A stretch of 64,000 bases of DNA, taken from Rhizobium sp. NXC14. Its GTDB lineage: Bacteria; Pseudomonadota; Alphaproteobacteria; Rhizobiales; Rhizobiaceae. Below the pieces are notes generated by a model. That model made no database searches. It saw only the letters and a list, made by a program, of their open reading frames with translations, and was not told the origin of the DNA. Location: positions 496,001 through 560,000 of the forward strand of contig NZ_CP021032.1 in NCBI RefSeq assembly GCF_002117485.1. The letters are read 5' to 3'. Positions 27,372 through 36,533 of the stretch are shown here, piece after piece. How positions within the stretch are numbered: the stretch's first letter is position 1; the number at the start of each line of letters is the position of its first letter. A program made the position numbers and the translations under genes.

Positions 27372-30066
27372 CCGCCCGGTCGAGCGCAGCGCTGGTGTAG
27401 GGTTTCATCAGCAGCACCGAGCCGGAGAAGCGAGCGGCGTCGGGCGGGTCGCTGTCGCCCGTGGCAAAGACCAGGCCGACGGAAGGAAAGGCTTCCCGCG
27501 CCTTGGCGGCGAAGGCCGAGCCCGACATGCCGGGCAGGCCGACGTCGACGACGATCACGTTGATGAGCGTGTGACCAAGGATATCAATGCCCTGTTCGCC
27601 GCTGCCCGCCTCGATGACGTCGTAGCCGAGATCCTGCAGGATTTCGGCGGTATCCATCCGGATGAATGCATCGTCTTCCACGAGCAGCAGCTTCAGCTTT
27701 CCGGCCGTGCCGGGAACCTTTGGATCGGGTTGCTTTGCATTGGACACCGGCGCATTGGCCTCTGCCTGGTGGCGTTGCGGCCGGTTGGCGAGCACCTGGC
27801 GGATCTTGCGGGCGAGCTCCTCGCGCGTATAGGGCTTGGAGAGCAGCTCCAGGCCTGGATCGAGCCTGCCGCCGTGAACGATTGAGTTTTCCGTATAGCC
27901 CGAGGTGTAGAGTACGGCGATGTCGGGCAGGCGCTGTCGCGCCATGCGGGCAAGCTCCGGGCTGCGCAACGGACCGGGCATGACGACATCGGTAAAGAGC
28001 AGGTCGATGTGGGCACCGCTTTCGATGACGGTGAGGGCGCTTTGCGCATCCTTCGCCTTCAGCACGTAATAGCCGAGATCCGAGAGCATCTCGACGACCG
28101 TGGCGCGAACGCCCTCGTCGTCCTCGGCGACGAGGATGGTTTCGGTCCCACCGGTTGCCGGAAGGTTGTCGGCCGCCGCGGCGCGATCCTCGCTGCGCAA
28201 CGAGCGGGCGAGGTAGAGTTTGACGGTCGTACCCTCGCCGATCTCGCTGTAGATCTTCACGTGACCGCCGGACTGCTTGACGAAACCGTAAACCATGGAG
28301 AGGCCGAGACCGGTGCCCTTGCCTTCCGGTTTTGTCGAAAAGAACGGCTCGAAGGCCTGCTCCATCACCTCTTGCGTCATGCCGGAGCCGGTATCGGTGA
28401 CGGCGAGCACGACATATTGGCCGGCCTTCACCTCGGGATGGGTGCGGCTGTAGGAATCATCGAGGAAGGCGTTGCCGACCTCGATCGTCAGCTTGCCGAC
28501 ACCACCCATTGCGTCGCGCGAGTTGATCGCGAGATTGAGCAGGGCGTTCTCGATCTGGGCAGGATCGGCGAAGGTGTTCCAGAGGCCGCCGGAGACGATG
28601 GTCTCCACTTCGATTTCCTCGCCGAGCGCGCGACGCAGCATGTCATCCATGCCGGTGACCAGGCGGCCGATATTGACGACCTTCGGTTCCAGCGCCTGGC
28701 GGCGGCCGAAGGCGAGCAGCTGGCTTGCCAGTCGCGAGCCGCGTTCGACGGCGGCAAGCGCATTCGAAATGCGCTCTCTGGCCCGGCCATTTTCCGCCAC
28801 GTCCTTGCCGAGAAGCTGCAGATTGCCCGAGATAACCTGCAGCAGATTATTGAAGTCATGGGCAACGCCGCCGGTGAGCTTGCCGATCGATTCCATCTTC
28901 TGCGATTGCCGGAGCGCTGCTTCAGCCTGTTGGCGATCGGCGATCTCGGCCGCGACCCGGACCTCGAGCATATCGTTGAGTTTGCGCAGCTGATCTTCCA
29001 TGTGGCGGCGCTGGTCAATTTCGATTTTGGCGGCACGGAACAGCCGGATATTGTCGATTGCGACCGCCGATTGGCCGGCAAGGCTGACGAGGCTCGCCTC
29101 GGCGGCTTGAGAGAAGCGGCCGGGTTCGCCGTGGCCGAAAAACAAGCCGCCGATGACGCTGCCGTCGCGCGATTTCACCGGCACGGCAAGATAGCTTCTG
29201 ACCGGCAGATGCCCTTTCGGCATGCCGGCATGTGGCGGATTCTGGCCGTAGCGCGGGTCGAGCAGAATGTCGTCGGAGCGCACGATGCCTTCACCGCTGA
29301 AGGTCGGCTCAAAGACCTTCGTATTGCGTGGCATCGGGAATTTCTCGAAGTTCTTCCGTTCTACGCCGGAGAGGGCATAAAGCATGTAGCTGCCGCCCTC
29401 GCCATCATCGACATTGTAGAAGAAGGCGCCGAATTCGGCGCCTGTCAGCGTCACACCCGCATCGACGACAATCTGGGTGAGGCGTTCGACATCGGGCTCG
29501 ACGGTGATAGCGGCGCCCGCCTGGTTGACGACGGCAAGCGCCTCCGATTTGGCGCGCAGTTCTTCCAGCGCCAGCTTCTCGCCCCGCTTGGCCGCCACTT
29601 GGTCGGTGACGTCGAGGGTCGCGCAAAGGATGCCGGCGATGGCGCCGTCATCGTCGCGCAGCGGCGTATAGGAGAAGGTAAACCAGGTATCCTCGGTGCG
29701 GCCGTCCCGGCGCATCGGGATGAGCAGCTCCTTGAAGAGCTGCGGCCTGCCTTCAAGCGTGCTGGCGACGATCGGCGAGAACTGTTCCCAGATATCCGCC
29801 CAAACCTCGCGAAAGGGTCTTCCGAGTGCGCCAGGATGCCGGTCGGGGAAAACAGGCACGTAGGCATCATTGTAGAGAAAGGCAAGATCCGGACCCCAGG
29901 CGACGAATTTCGGCTGGCGCGAATTCAACACCATTTCGGCGATATGCTTGAGAGACGCAGGCCAGCTTTCGGCCGGTCCGAGACCGACGGCGTCAAAGGC
30001 CGGATGCCGCAACAATTCGCCGATTTTCCCGCCGCCTCTCGGCCAGCCGTTGCCGACGCTTCCCAT
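27331..30066 (-). CDS. Hybrid histidine kinase (PAS-GAF-HisKA-HATPase-REC-REC)
   Basis: The 911-residue protein has no obvious membrane helix and is likely cytosolic. A PAS-like domain (about 35-155), GAF (about 180-345), coiled-coil linker, HisKA with phospho-acceptor H403 in GGVAHDFNNLLQ, HATPase_c (N box NLAINSRDAM, G boxes DTGSGM and GKGTGLGLSM) and two receiver domains follow. The first receiver has TDVVMPG and starts near residue 650; the second has VVDVGLPGMSG and starts near residue 790. Tandem C-terminal receivers suggest an internal phosphorelay or phosphate sink. No separate output regulator lies nearby. Similar PAS/GAF hybrid kinases feed into the alphaproteobacterial general stress response, but that role is unproven here. 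Confidence 0.92.
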   Translation of the reverse strand: MGSVGNGWPRGGGKIGELLRHPAFDAVGLGPAESWPASLKHIAEMVLNSRQPKFVAWGPDLAFLYNDAYVPVFPDRHPGALGRPFREVWADIWEQFSPIVASTLEGRPQLFKELLIPMRRDGRTEDTWFTFSYTPLRDDDGAIAGILCATLDVTDQVAAKRGEKLALEELRAKSEALAVVNQAGAAITVEPDVERLTQIVVDAGVTLTGAEFGAFFYNVDDGEGGSYMLYALSGVERKNFEKFPMPRNTKVFEPTFSGEGIVRSDDILLDPRYGQNPPHAGMPKGHLPVRSYLAVPVKSRDGSVIGGLFFGHGEPGRFSQAAEASLVSLAGQSAVAIDNIRLFRAAKIEIDQRRHMEDQLRKLNDMLEVRVAAEIADRQQAEAALRQSQKMESIGKLTGGVAHDFNNLLQVISGNLQLLGKDVAENGRARERISNALAAVERGSRLASQLLAFGRRQALEPKVVNIGRLVTGMDDMLRRALGEEIEVETIVSGGLWNTFADPAQIENALLNLAINSRDAMGGVGKLTIEVGNAFLDDSYSRTHPEVKAGQYVVLAVTDTGSGMTQEVMEQAFEPFFSTKPEGKGTGLGLSMVYGFVKQSGGHVKIYSEIGEGTTVKLYLARSLRSEDRAAAADNLPATGGTETILVAEDDEGVRATVVEMLSDLGYYVLKAKDAQSALTVIESGAHIDLLFTDVVMPGPLRSPELARMARQRLPDIAVLYTSGYTENSIVHGGRLDPGLELLSKPYTREELARKIRQVLANRPQRHQAEANAPVSNAKQPDPKVPGTAGKLKLLLVEDDAFIRMDTAEILQDLGYDVIEAGSGEQGIDILGHTLINVIVVDVGLPGMSGSAFAAKAREAFPSVGLVFATGDSDPPDAARFSGSVLLMKPYTSAALDRAVKRAVQLSQAEPP

Positions 30067-30120
30067 TCAAAACCGCTTCCCTATCGCCACCGCGCCGGTG
30101 CGAGCGGCAGCGATTCAAAG

Positions 30121-30168
30121 TTCTACAGCATTTCTTGGGCGCCTGAAAAGATGCGCGGCGCCGTAAGG
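30121..30168. repeat. Degenerate small palindromic repeat
   Basis: The minus strand reads GGCGCCGCGCATCTTTTCAG, with CTTAC before and GCTGTAG after. It resembles a common rhizobial intergenic palindrome with CTACAGCG...CGCTGTAG ends that I recall from memory. The copy is imperfect. It lies in the 207-bp gap between the histidine kinase and the 30274 gene, where I see no other feature. Confidence 0.4.
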
Positions 30169-30273
30169 ATTCAGCTCGTCCACCGTCAACATAGAGGCTT
30201 GCGATGGCGGGGAAAGGGTTCGGTTGAAATATGGTTGCCGCTCGGTATTCAGCGCTTTGTCATCGGGGCAAGT

Positions 30274-30822
30274 TCAGTGCTCGGTCTGCTGTTCGGCGAC
30301 GACGCTCGCGAGCACCTCGTCGCTGCCGTTAGGGTAGATGGGAAGATCGAGCGTCACCGCCTCTTTCAACCCATCGCGCTCGATCGTGAAGAATTTCCGG
30401 ATACGTCCTTCACCGTTCTGCTCGCCGGAGGGTTTTGCCTCTTTTGTCGAAACAAGACTGTGCTCGAAGCCCGCGGCGTCGGTCCCGGCGAAGGCCATCG
30501 TGCAGCTCTCGACGGGCTTCTCGCCGACCATGCCTCTTCCAACGACCAGGGCTTCGAAGGGCGCCGCGCTGCCCGCCCCGGTTATCCAGCCGTCGAACGC
30601 CACCGGCTCCGAAAAAGGAAGAATGCTCAACACCATATCGGCAGCAAGCGCCGGCCATTTGTTTCGGTGGGCGAGGGCGGCCGCGCGATCATACTGCGGC
30701 CCGCGGTCCAGACAGCGATCGACAAAACGGTCGAACGAAGACAGACCATCGTCCGCAAGGGCGGTGGTGAAAGGCACGAACGCAATCGCTGCCGAAGCAA
30801 GTATAGTCTGAAGTCTTGGCAT
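30274..30822 (-). CDS. Hypothetical secreted protein
   Basis: The 182-residue protein has a clear Sec signal peptide (ILASAAIAFVPFTTALADD, cleavage after ALA), so it should be periplasmic. The mature part has Cys residues in FVDRCLDRGPQYD and VESCTMAFAGTDAAG, which could form a disulfide. I do not recognise the family. The start at 30822 has AGGA about 10 nt upstream; a second possible ATG at 30837 overlaps the stop of a small upstream ORF as ATGA. No link to neighbours is evident. Confidence 0.75.
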   Translation of the reverse strand: MPRLQTILASAAIAFVPFTTALADDGLSSFDRFVDRCLDRGPQYDRAAALAHRNKWPALAADMVLSILPFSEPVAFDGWITGAGSAAPFEALVVGRGMVGEKPVESCTMAFAGTDAAGFEHSLVSTKEAKPSGEQNGEGRIRKFFTIERDGLKEAVTLDLPIYPNGSDEVLASVVAEQQTEH

Positions 30823-30833
30823 CGCTCTGTTCC

Positions 30834-30950
30834 TCATCGCGCGTCCAACCCGTTCACTATCTCGACCGCGGCGACGGCGACGAGCACGAGGCCGGCCAGA
30901 CCGGCCGTCGCGCGCGAGACAGAGGCAAGCAATTGCGGATGCCTTCTCAT
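30834..30950 (-). CDS. Possible 38-residue single-membrane-helix protein
   Basis: The small ORF begins MRRHPQLLASVSRATAG and carries a hydrophobic stretch LAGLVLVAVAAVEIV before a short polar end. Its stop codon forms an ATGA overlap with a possible start of the following secreted-protein gene, which hints at coupling. The frame stays open upstream to 31112. The ribosome site is poor, so this is tentative. Confidence 0.3.
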   Translation of the reverse strand: MRRHPQLLASVSRATAGLAGLVLVAVAAVEIVNGLDAR

Positions 30951-31210
30951 CAGATAGGAGATCCTTTCCCGGAAGACCACGGCGCGGCGGGACAAGATGC
31001 CGTCGCACTGCAGCCGGGTGATGGCGCAGAGATCAAGCTTAGCGATGATCAAGGGTGCGAATGTGTACGGCGAACTCTCAGGACCGACTGCGCCTGCTCG
31101 GTTATCAGCCAAGATGTGAGACCCAGGGTCCGTCTTCGGGCGGCGGACCTTTCCCTCACTGGTTTAGTTCGCAACCAGTGGCACAAAAGCCGGGCGGAAT
31201 CCGGCAGAGC

Positions 31211-31786
31211 TCAATCCTTGACAGGTTCGCCAAGCGTATGCATCAGGCGGTTCGCCCAGCCGAAGATCGCGGAAGACAGAACAAGGTCAAGGGATTCAAG
31301 CTCGGAGAGACCGACTTCGGCGAGATCCTGCGCATCCGCCTTGGTCGCTTGCGGAGGCGTTGTCGACAGGCGGGCGGAGAAGTCGAAGATCGCCTGCAGG
31401 TGCTCGTCGAGTTCCGCGCCGAGTTCATCGGCGAAGATCGCGTCGATCACGTCGGTCCGCTTGGTATAGTTGATGAACCGGGACGCGTGGACGGCGGCGC
31501 AGTAGACACAGCGATTGACGACAGACGCGGCCGTGGCTCCCAATTCGCGCTCGCCCAATGAAAGCCCGTCCTTCCCATACATGATCAGATTGAATAGTGG
31601 GGAGCGGACCGCAAGCGATTCCGGGTCGTGTGCGAGAGTCAAGACATAGGTCGAGATGCCCTTGTTGGATGGCGTGACCTGCATCGCTTCGCGCTGTTCC
31701 TCGGTGGCGGTCTCAAGGTCGACCGGTACGACGTAGGGCTCCCAGCGCGGAACCGTGGTGGTGAAGCTGTGAACGACGTCGCTCAT
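31211..31786 (-). CDS. Alkylhydroperoxidase AhpD/CMD-fold protein (Avi_7169-like)
   Basis: The 191-residue protein has the AhpD redox motif NRCVYCAAVHASRF, giving C93, C96 and H100, the classic CxxCxxxH arrangement. The rest is the all-helical carboxymuconolactone decarboxylase fold. Proteins like this occur in pairs with the partner encoded just upstream and are annotated as alkylhydroperoxidase domain protein, Avi_7169 family. It overlaps the partner gene by 4 bp (ATGA). It is likely a thiol-dependent redox enzyme tied to the divergent monooxygenase operon; the substrate is unknown. Confidence 0.87.
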   Translation of the reverse strand: MSDVVHSFTTTVPRWEPYVVPVDLETATEEQREAMQVTPSNKGISTYVLTLAHDPESLAVRSPLFNLIMYGKDGLSLGERELGATAASVVNRCVYCAAVHASRFINYTKRTDVIDAIFADELGAELDEHLQAIFDFSARLSTTPPQATKADAQDLAEVGLSELESLDLVLSSAIFGWANRLMHTLGEPVKD

Positions 31787-32283
31787 TGCCTTGCTCCGAT
31801 CAGCGCCAATCCTGCGATGACGCGCACCTGGTAGTTCACGAAGGCGGCCAGCTCGGAAAGGCGGACGATGTCGGCATCGCCAACGCCCACGCTTCGCAAT
31901 ACTTCTATATGGCCACGGGTTGAATCGCGCGGCGCCAGCGTCAGTCGGTCGGCGTGACGGACGATCTCGGCGGTCCGGCCGTCATCCACGTTCGTGCCCG
32001 GTTGCGCGAGCAACGCAGTTGACTTTTCTGCGGCGCGTTTGACGAGATCATCGTAGTGATCGGCGAGCGCCTCGTTGCCGTTGTGCCGGGCCATGCGCGC
32101 GGCGAGAGCGGCTCTCAGTCCATGCGAAAGGCCGCCCGGATCGCGGGGAAGGAGCACGGCGTCGTGAGCAGCCTCGCTTAGGCGAAGAATCTCGGCACGC
32201 TTCTCGATGGCTTCGGCAAGCACTGAGCCAGGCCTCACGGCGGCAAGAGTTTCGATGAGTGTCAAGGGGAAGCTCCTTTGCAT
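31783..32283 (-). CDS. CMD domain protein (Avi_7170-like)
   Basis: The 166-residue helical protein is related to the AhpD/CMD fold but lacks a CxxC pair. LSELAAFVNYQVRVIAGLALIG at the C-terminus aligns with the fold's core helix. Its partner is the CxxC-containing protein encoded next, with a 4-bp overlap, so the two may form a hetero-oligomer. It is transcribed away from the LysR-monooxygenase-ABC operon with a 140-bp AT-rich gap between them. That gap probably holds the shared operator of the LysR regulator. Confidence 0.82.
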   Translation of the reverse strand: MQRSFPLTLIETLAAVRPGSVLAEAIEKRAEILRLSEAAHDAVLLPRDPGGLSHGLRAALAARMARHNGNEALADHYDDLVKRAAEKSTALLAQPGTNVDDGRTAEIVRHADRLTLAPRDSTRGHIEVLRSVGVGDADIVRLSELAAFVNYQVRVIAGLALIGARQ

Positions 32284-32423
32284 CTCGCGGAGAGCACCAG
32301 ATAGGCCTCGTCATGATCCATGTCAAATTAGCATGATCTTCCGAACTCTATGTGAAATAATTATCTATTCTCCAGTGATTTAATGGAAAACCCATGCTTT
32401 AATAACATGAGAGGGAATGGTTG

Positions 32424-33422
32424 ATGTCTTATATGCATAGTAACTCGATCGACATCCGACAGCTCGAGGCCTTCGCGGCAGTAATGTCCGCAGGGAGCGT
32501 AACCGGTGCGGCCCGTCTGCTCGGACGTTCGCAGCCAGCAGTTTCCCGGCTGATACAGGACCTCGAGGCCGATCTCGGCTACGCGCTTCTCCATAGAAGC
32601 AGCGGGCGCATCCAGCCGACCTCGCGCGGGCTGCGTTTTCATGGCGAGGTGGAACGTCACCTTGCGAGCCTCATCCATATCCGGGAGCGGGCGGAGGCGA
32701 TCGGCCGCGACGAGCCGGCAACACTGACGATTGCCGCGACGCCGTCGCTTGCGGCAGGGCTCCTGCCGCAGGCACTGGGTGCCCTGCCAGCGGATCTCAT
32801 TCCTCGCCATCTCCACGTCCAGGCGCTCGCGGCGGAAAACGTGGTGCAGGCAATCGTCGCTCGCTCGGCTGATCTCGGTATATCAAGCCTGCCGCTCGAG
32901 CATCCCGGTCTGGAAATTCACTGGATCGCCGAGGCTCCCTGCGTGGTCGCCATTGGTGCAGCCGATCCCCTAGCTGCTGATGAATTGGTTCGTCTGTCGG
33001 ATATTGCCGATCGCCGCATCATCACCCTTGCCAATCCATACCGCCTGCGTCATCGCGTCGACGAGGCCCTGGAACGCGCCGGAGTCGCTCCGGAACGTAT
33101 CATCGACGTGAATGCTTCGCTGACGGCGCTTTCGCTCGTCCGCGCCGGATTGGGTGTTGCCATCGTCGAGCCTGCGACCGTCTGTGGCGTGCCAATGGAC
33201 GGGATCGTCATGCGCAAAGTCGACCAGAAAATTCCCTTCCTGTTCGGCGCGATCTCAGCAGCGGCGCTGCCGCTCACCCCGACGGTCACCGCCGTCATCG
33301 AGGCCGCACGCGCGGAGGCCCTGGCAATGCCCGGCTGTCGCCTGCTGGAAGCAAATGGTGCGGATGCGCTGGCTGATACTGTCTATGGGCAAGCCATCAA
33401 TTCTGAAGGAGCGCCCACATGA
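32424..33422 (+). CDS. LysR-family transcriptional regulator
   Basis: The 332-residue protein has a LysR winged helix near residues 8-67: IDIRQLEAFAAVMSAGSVTG, then LLGRSQPAVSRLIQDLEADL. The effector domain of the periplasmic-binding fold follows. ATG at 32424 follows GAGGGAATGG; a TTG at 32421 is less likely. It is unusual in that its stop overlaps the start of the monooxygenase gene (ATGA), so the regulator is co-translated with its probable target operon. It is divergent from the AhpD/CMD pair, which it may also control. Confidence 0.92.
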   Translation: MSYMHSNSIDIRQLEAFAAVMSAGSVTGAARLLGRSQPAVSRLIQDLEADLGYALLHRSSGRIQPTSRGLRFHGEVERHLASLIHIRERAEAIGRDEPATLTIAATPSLAAGLLPQALGALPADLIPRHLHVQALAAENVVQAIVARSADLGISSLPLEHPGLEIHWIAEAPCVVAIGAADPLAADELVRLSDIADRRIITLANPYRLRHRVDEALERAGVAPERIIDVNASLTALSLVRAGLGVAIVEPATVCGVPMDGIVMRKVDQKIPFLFGAISAAALPLTPTVTAVIEAARAEALAMPGCRLLEANGADALADTVYGQAINSEGAPT

Positions 33423-34894
33423 GCGACCTTTCCACGCTTCCCGACAACCTCGCCGCTCTCGAAGAGCGTCTGCGCCAGGACCTCTCGTGGTTGGAATTGC
33501 CCTCCAAGGCTTGGGTTCCTGCTCGCGAAGCCGATGGCCAGAAGGTCGTCGACGTTGTCATCATCGGCGGCGGCATGGCGGGCCTCGTTGCCTCCGGAAT
33601 GCTGAAGCGTCTCGGCGTTGCCAACCATCTCGTCCTCGATAAGGCGATTGCCGGCCGGGAAGGTCCGTGGGTCACCTTCGCGCGGATGCGTACGCTTCGT
33701 TCGCCAAAGCAGCTTACCGGTCCTGCCATGGGCCTGCCGGCGCTGACCTTCCGGGCCTATTACGAAGCGCGCTTCGGCCGTGCTGCGTGGGACGCGCTCG
33801 AGCGCGCGCCTCGCGAGACGTGGATGGAATATCTAATCTGGTATCGGAAGGTGCTGGAGCTGCCGGTGCGCAACGGCGTGGCCGTCGATGCGATCCTGCC
33901 GCGCGATGATGGCATGCTCGACCTCGTCTGCAGCCAGGACGACGCCAAGGAAACGATCATCTGCCGCCACGTTGTGTTGGCAACGGGGCGCGACGGCCTC
34001 GGCGGCCCCTACCTGCCCGACATCGCCGAACATATTGACAGAAAATTCTGGTCGCACACCGCTGACGCGATCGACTTTGGGGCGCTGCGCGGCAAGCGGG
34101 TTGGCGTGGTCGGCGCAGGCGCGTCGGCGATGGACAACGCGGCGTCCGCGCTCGAAGCCGGTGCCGCGCGTCTCGATATGTTCGTCCGCCGCAAGACGCT
34201 GCCGCGGATCAACAAGTTCACTGGCATCGGCAGCCAGGGTGTCGTGCATGGATTTGCAGGACTTCCCGACGAGTGGAAGTGGCGCTTCCTGAACTATGCC
34301 ATGGGTCAGCAGACGCCGCCGCCACGCCCGAGCGTGCTGCGCGTCAGTTCGTTCGAGCAGGCTCACCTTCATCTCGAGAGCCCAATCAGCGGTCTGCAAG
34401 AGCAGGGCGACCAAGTCGTTGTAACGACCACTCGCGCAAGCTATCCGGTCGACTTCCTGATCTTCGGCACGGGCTTCAAGATCGACCTGAACAATCGGCC
34501 GGAACTGGCCGCCCTAGAACCATTCATCCGCCTCTGGCGCGACCGCTTTCCGACGCCGGCCGGGATGGCGAATGCGGAACTCGAAGGTTCGCCCGATCTT
34601 GGAGACGCTTTCGAATTTCTCGAGAGGGAACCGGGCTTGTGCCCGGCCCTGTCGAAGGTCCATTGCTTCAATTTCCCGGCAACGCTCAGCCACGGCAAGC
34701 TCACAGGCGACATCCCCGCAATCAGCGAGGGCGCGGACCGCCTGGCGCGCGGCATCGTCCGATCGCTCTTCGTCGCGGACCGCGCAAAACACTTCGAAAA
34801 CCTGCAGGCCTTCGACACGCCGGAACTGCTTGGAGACGAGTGGGCCGATGACGATACCGAGGCGCTCTCCGAATTATCTTCCGAAAGGACCTGA
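33419..34894 (+). CDS. FAD/NAD(P)-dependent monooxygenase-like oxidoreductase
   Basis: The 491-residue protein has two Rossmann motifs. The FAD site VVDVVIIGGGMAGLVASG lies near residues 43-60, and the NAD(P) site RVGVVGAGASAMDNAASAL near residue 225. The ATGRDG stretch lies between them. This fits flavin-containing or Baeyer-Villiger-like monooxygenases, although the exact FMO fingerprint FxGxxxHxxxY is not clear. Operon order regulator, monooxygenase, amino-acid-type ABC importer suggests it oxidises the imported compound. The substrate, possibly an amino acid derivative or organosulfur compound, is inference. Confidence 0.85.
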   Translation: MSDLSTLPDNLAALEERLRQDLSWLELPSKAWVPAREADGQKVVDVVIIGGGMAGLVASGMLKRLGVANHLVLDKAIAGREGPWVTFARMRTLRSPKQLTGPAMGLPALTFRAYYEARFGRAAWDALERAPRETWMEYLIWYRKVLELPVRNGVAVDAILPRDDGMLDLVCSQDDAKETIICRHVVLATGRDGLGGPYLPDIAEHIDRKFWSHTADAIDFGALRGKRVGVVGAGASAMDNAASALEAGAARLDMFVRRKTLPRINKFTGIGSQGVVHGFAGLPDEWKWRFLNYAMGQQTPPPRPSVLRVSSFEQAHLHLESPISGLQEQGDQVVVTTTRASYPVDFLIFGTGFKIDLNNRPELAALEPFIRLWRDRFPTPAGMANAELEGSPDLGDAFEFLEREPGLCPALSKVHCFNFPATLSHGKLTGDIPAISEGADRLARGIVRSLFVADRAKHFENLQAFDTPELLGDEWADDDTEALSELSSERT

Positions 34895-34902
34895 GACCCA
34901 AA

Positions 34903-35643
34903 ATGCTTGAGATCAAGAACCTGAAGCTGTCCTACGGTCGCACCCAGATCCTGAATGGCGTCGATCTGTCGGTGAAACGCGGTGACGTGGTTTCGATCAT
35001 TGGTCCGAGCGGCACTGGAAAGACGACGCTGTTGAAGTGCATCAATCATCTGGTGAAGCCCGCATCCGGAACGATTGCCTTCGACGATATCCGGATGGAC
35101 TTCGCGCGCCCGGACAAGGCTGCGGTCCGGGCGATCCGTCTGCGCACCGCGATGGTGTTCCAGCAGTTCAACGTCTTCAAGAACATGACGGTCATCCAGA
35201 ACGTCATGGATCCGCTTGTCGTCGTGCAGGGCAAGGCCAAGGACGAAGCCCGCGCCATCGCGCTGCAGGAGCTCGAGCGAGTGGGGCTTTCCGACAAGCT
35301 CGACAACTATCCGTCGCAGCTTTCCGGCGGGCAGCTCCAGAGAACGGGCATCGCCAGAGCGCTCGCGGTCAAACCTGATGTGATGCTCTTTGACGAGCCG
35401 ACCTCGTCGCTCGATCCCGAACTGGTGAATGAGGTTCTCAAGGTGATCAAGGACGTCACGTCCTCCGGCATCACCTCGCTTCTCGTCACCCACGAGATGC
35501 AGTTTGCGAAGAACATCTCGAACCGCATCGTCTTCATGGACCGGGGTGTCGTCGCAGCCGACGGCAGTCCGTCCGAAATTTTCGACACGCCCTCCAACCC
35601 GCGCCTCGCTCAGTTTCTCAATTCCGAACGCGCGATCCAGTAA
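34903..35643 (+). CDS. Polar amino acid-type ABC transporter ATP-binding protein
   Basis: The 246-residue protein has Walker A GPSGTGKTTLL near residue 36, Q-loop FQQFNVFKNMTV, signature LSGGQLQRTGIARAL and Walker B VMLFDEPTSSLDPE, followed by the switch His in VTHEMQFAK. The sequence is typical of GlnQ/HisP ATPases. It starts 8 bp after the monooxygenase gene and precedes the binding-protein gene by 15 bp. It energises uptake through the two permeases encoded at 36534 and 37257. Confidence 0.92.
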   Translation: MLEIKNLKLSYGRTQILNGVDLSVKRGDVVSIIGPSGTGKTTLLKCINHLVKPASGTIAFDDIRMDFARPDKAAVRAIRLRTAMVFQQFNVFKNMTVIQNVMDPLVVVQGKAKDEARAIALQELERVGLSDKLDNYPSQLSGGQLQRTGIARALAVKPDVMLFDEPTSSLDPELVNEVLKVIKDVTSSGITSLLVTHEMQFAKNISNRIVFMDRGVVAADGSPSEIFDTPSNPRLAQFLNSERAIQ

Positions 35644-35658
35644 GAAAGGATGCCTGAA

Positions 35659-36477
35659 ATGACTTCCATTTGTTCAATCTCGCGCCGTGGTCTCGGTCTC
35701 GCCGTAGCAGGCGTCGCGATCGCCTTCGCAACTGCGTCCTTCGCCGAAGACGTTCGGACGATCAAGATCGCCACCGCGGCGGAATCGAAGCCACTCTCGT
35801 GGGGTGCGATCGGCGTCGAACCGCAGGGCTACGAGCCCGACGTCCTGAAGGCGATCAACGCCAAGCTGCCGCAGTACAAGTTCGTGATGGAAGGCGCGGC
35901 CGACATCGCGCAGGAAACCGGTCTTGCGACGGGCAAGTACGACGTCGCGACTGGCGGCTACTACCGTGCTCCGGCTCGTGAGAAGCAGTTTCTCATCCCG
36001 GAAGCTCCGATCGGCGCCAGCCTGATCAAGATCTACAGCCGCAAGGACAGCGGCATCAAGGAAATGAAGGACCTCGTCGGCAAGAAGATCGTTCCGGTGA
36101 CGGCAGGCGGCGGCATCTACAAGTTCGCGACCGCCTGGCAGGAAAAGAATCCCGAATACAAGATCGAGATCACCGCTTCGAGCGCAGGCATTCCTTATCC
36201 GGACCGTCTGAAGGAAGTCGAGAACGGCAAGTACGATGCGCTCGTCCTTCCGTCCAATCTCGGCGAGCAGACGGTGATCGACGAGCAGAAGCTGAACCTT
36301 CAGGCGAGCGAGCCGGTCGCGATCAACAACACCTTCGTGCTGATCCACCGCTCGGAAGAGAACAAGGCGCTCGCCGAGGGCTTCGACAAGGCACTGAAGG
36401 AGCTCAAGGCCGACGGCACGCTCGCCAAGCTCTCGCAGAAGTGGTTCGGCGAGGACATCACCACATACATGAAGTAA
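35659..36477 (+). CDS. Periplasmic amino acid-type solute-binding protein (family 3)
   Basis: The 272-residue protein has a signal peptide with twin Arg (SISRRGLGLAVAGVAIAFA, cleavage near SFAED). The family 3 binding-protein pattern includes LSWGAIGVEPQGYEPDVLKA and the domain-closing region GGIYKFATAWQEKNPEYK. ATG at 35659 is used, since AGAAAGGA (35643-35650) is well spaced for it and abuts the other ATG at 35650. A small palindrome GGCTTCGAAGCC (36483-36494) follows the stop codon, perhaps stabilising the binding-protein mRNA. Confidence 0.9.
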   Translation: MTSICSISRRGLGLAVAGVAIAFATASFAEDVRTIKIATAAESKPLSWGAIGVEPQGYEPDVLKAINAKLPQYKFVMEGAADIAQETGLATGKYDVATGGYYRAPAREKQFLIPEAPIGASLIKIYSRKDSGIKEMKDLVGKKIVPVTAGGGIYKFATAWQEKNPEYKIEITASSAGIPYPDRLKEVENGKYDALVLPSNLGEQTVIDEQKLNLQASEPVAINNTFVLIHRSEENKALAEGFDKALKELKADGTLAKLSQKWFGEDITTYMK

Positions 36478-36533
36478 CCCCAGGCTTCGAAGCCGGCGAC
36501 CAGGCCAAGGACTGAAAGAAGGAGCGTTCCCAA

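Noticed and set aside
28009..30957. Plus-strand open frame of 982 codons
   Set aside because: It is antisense to the hybrid histidine kinase, whose catalytic motifs are intact on the minus strand. No ribosome site or protein family pattern was seen.
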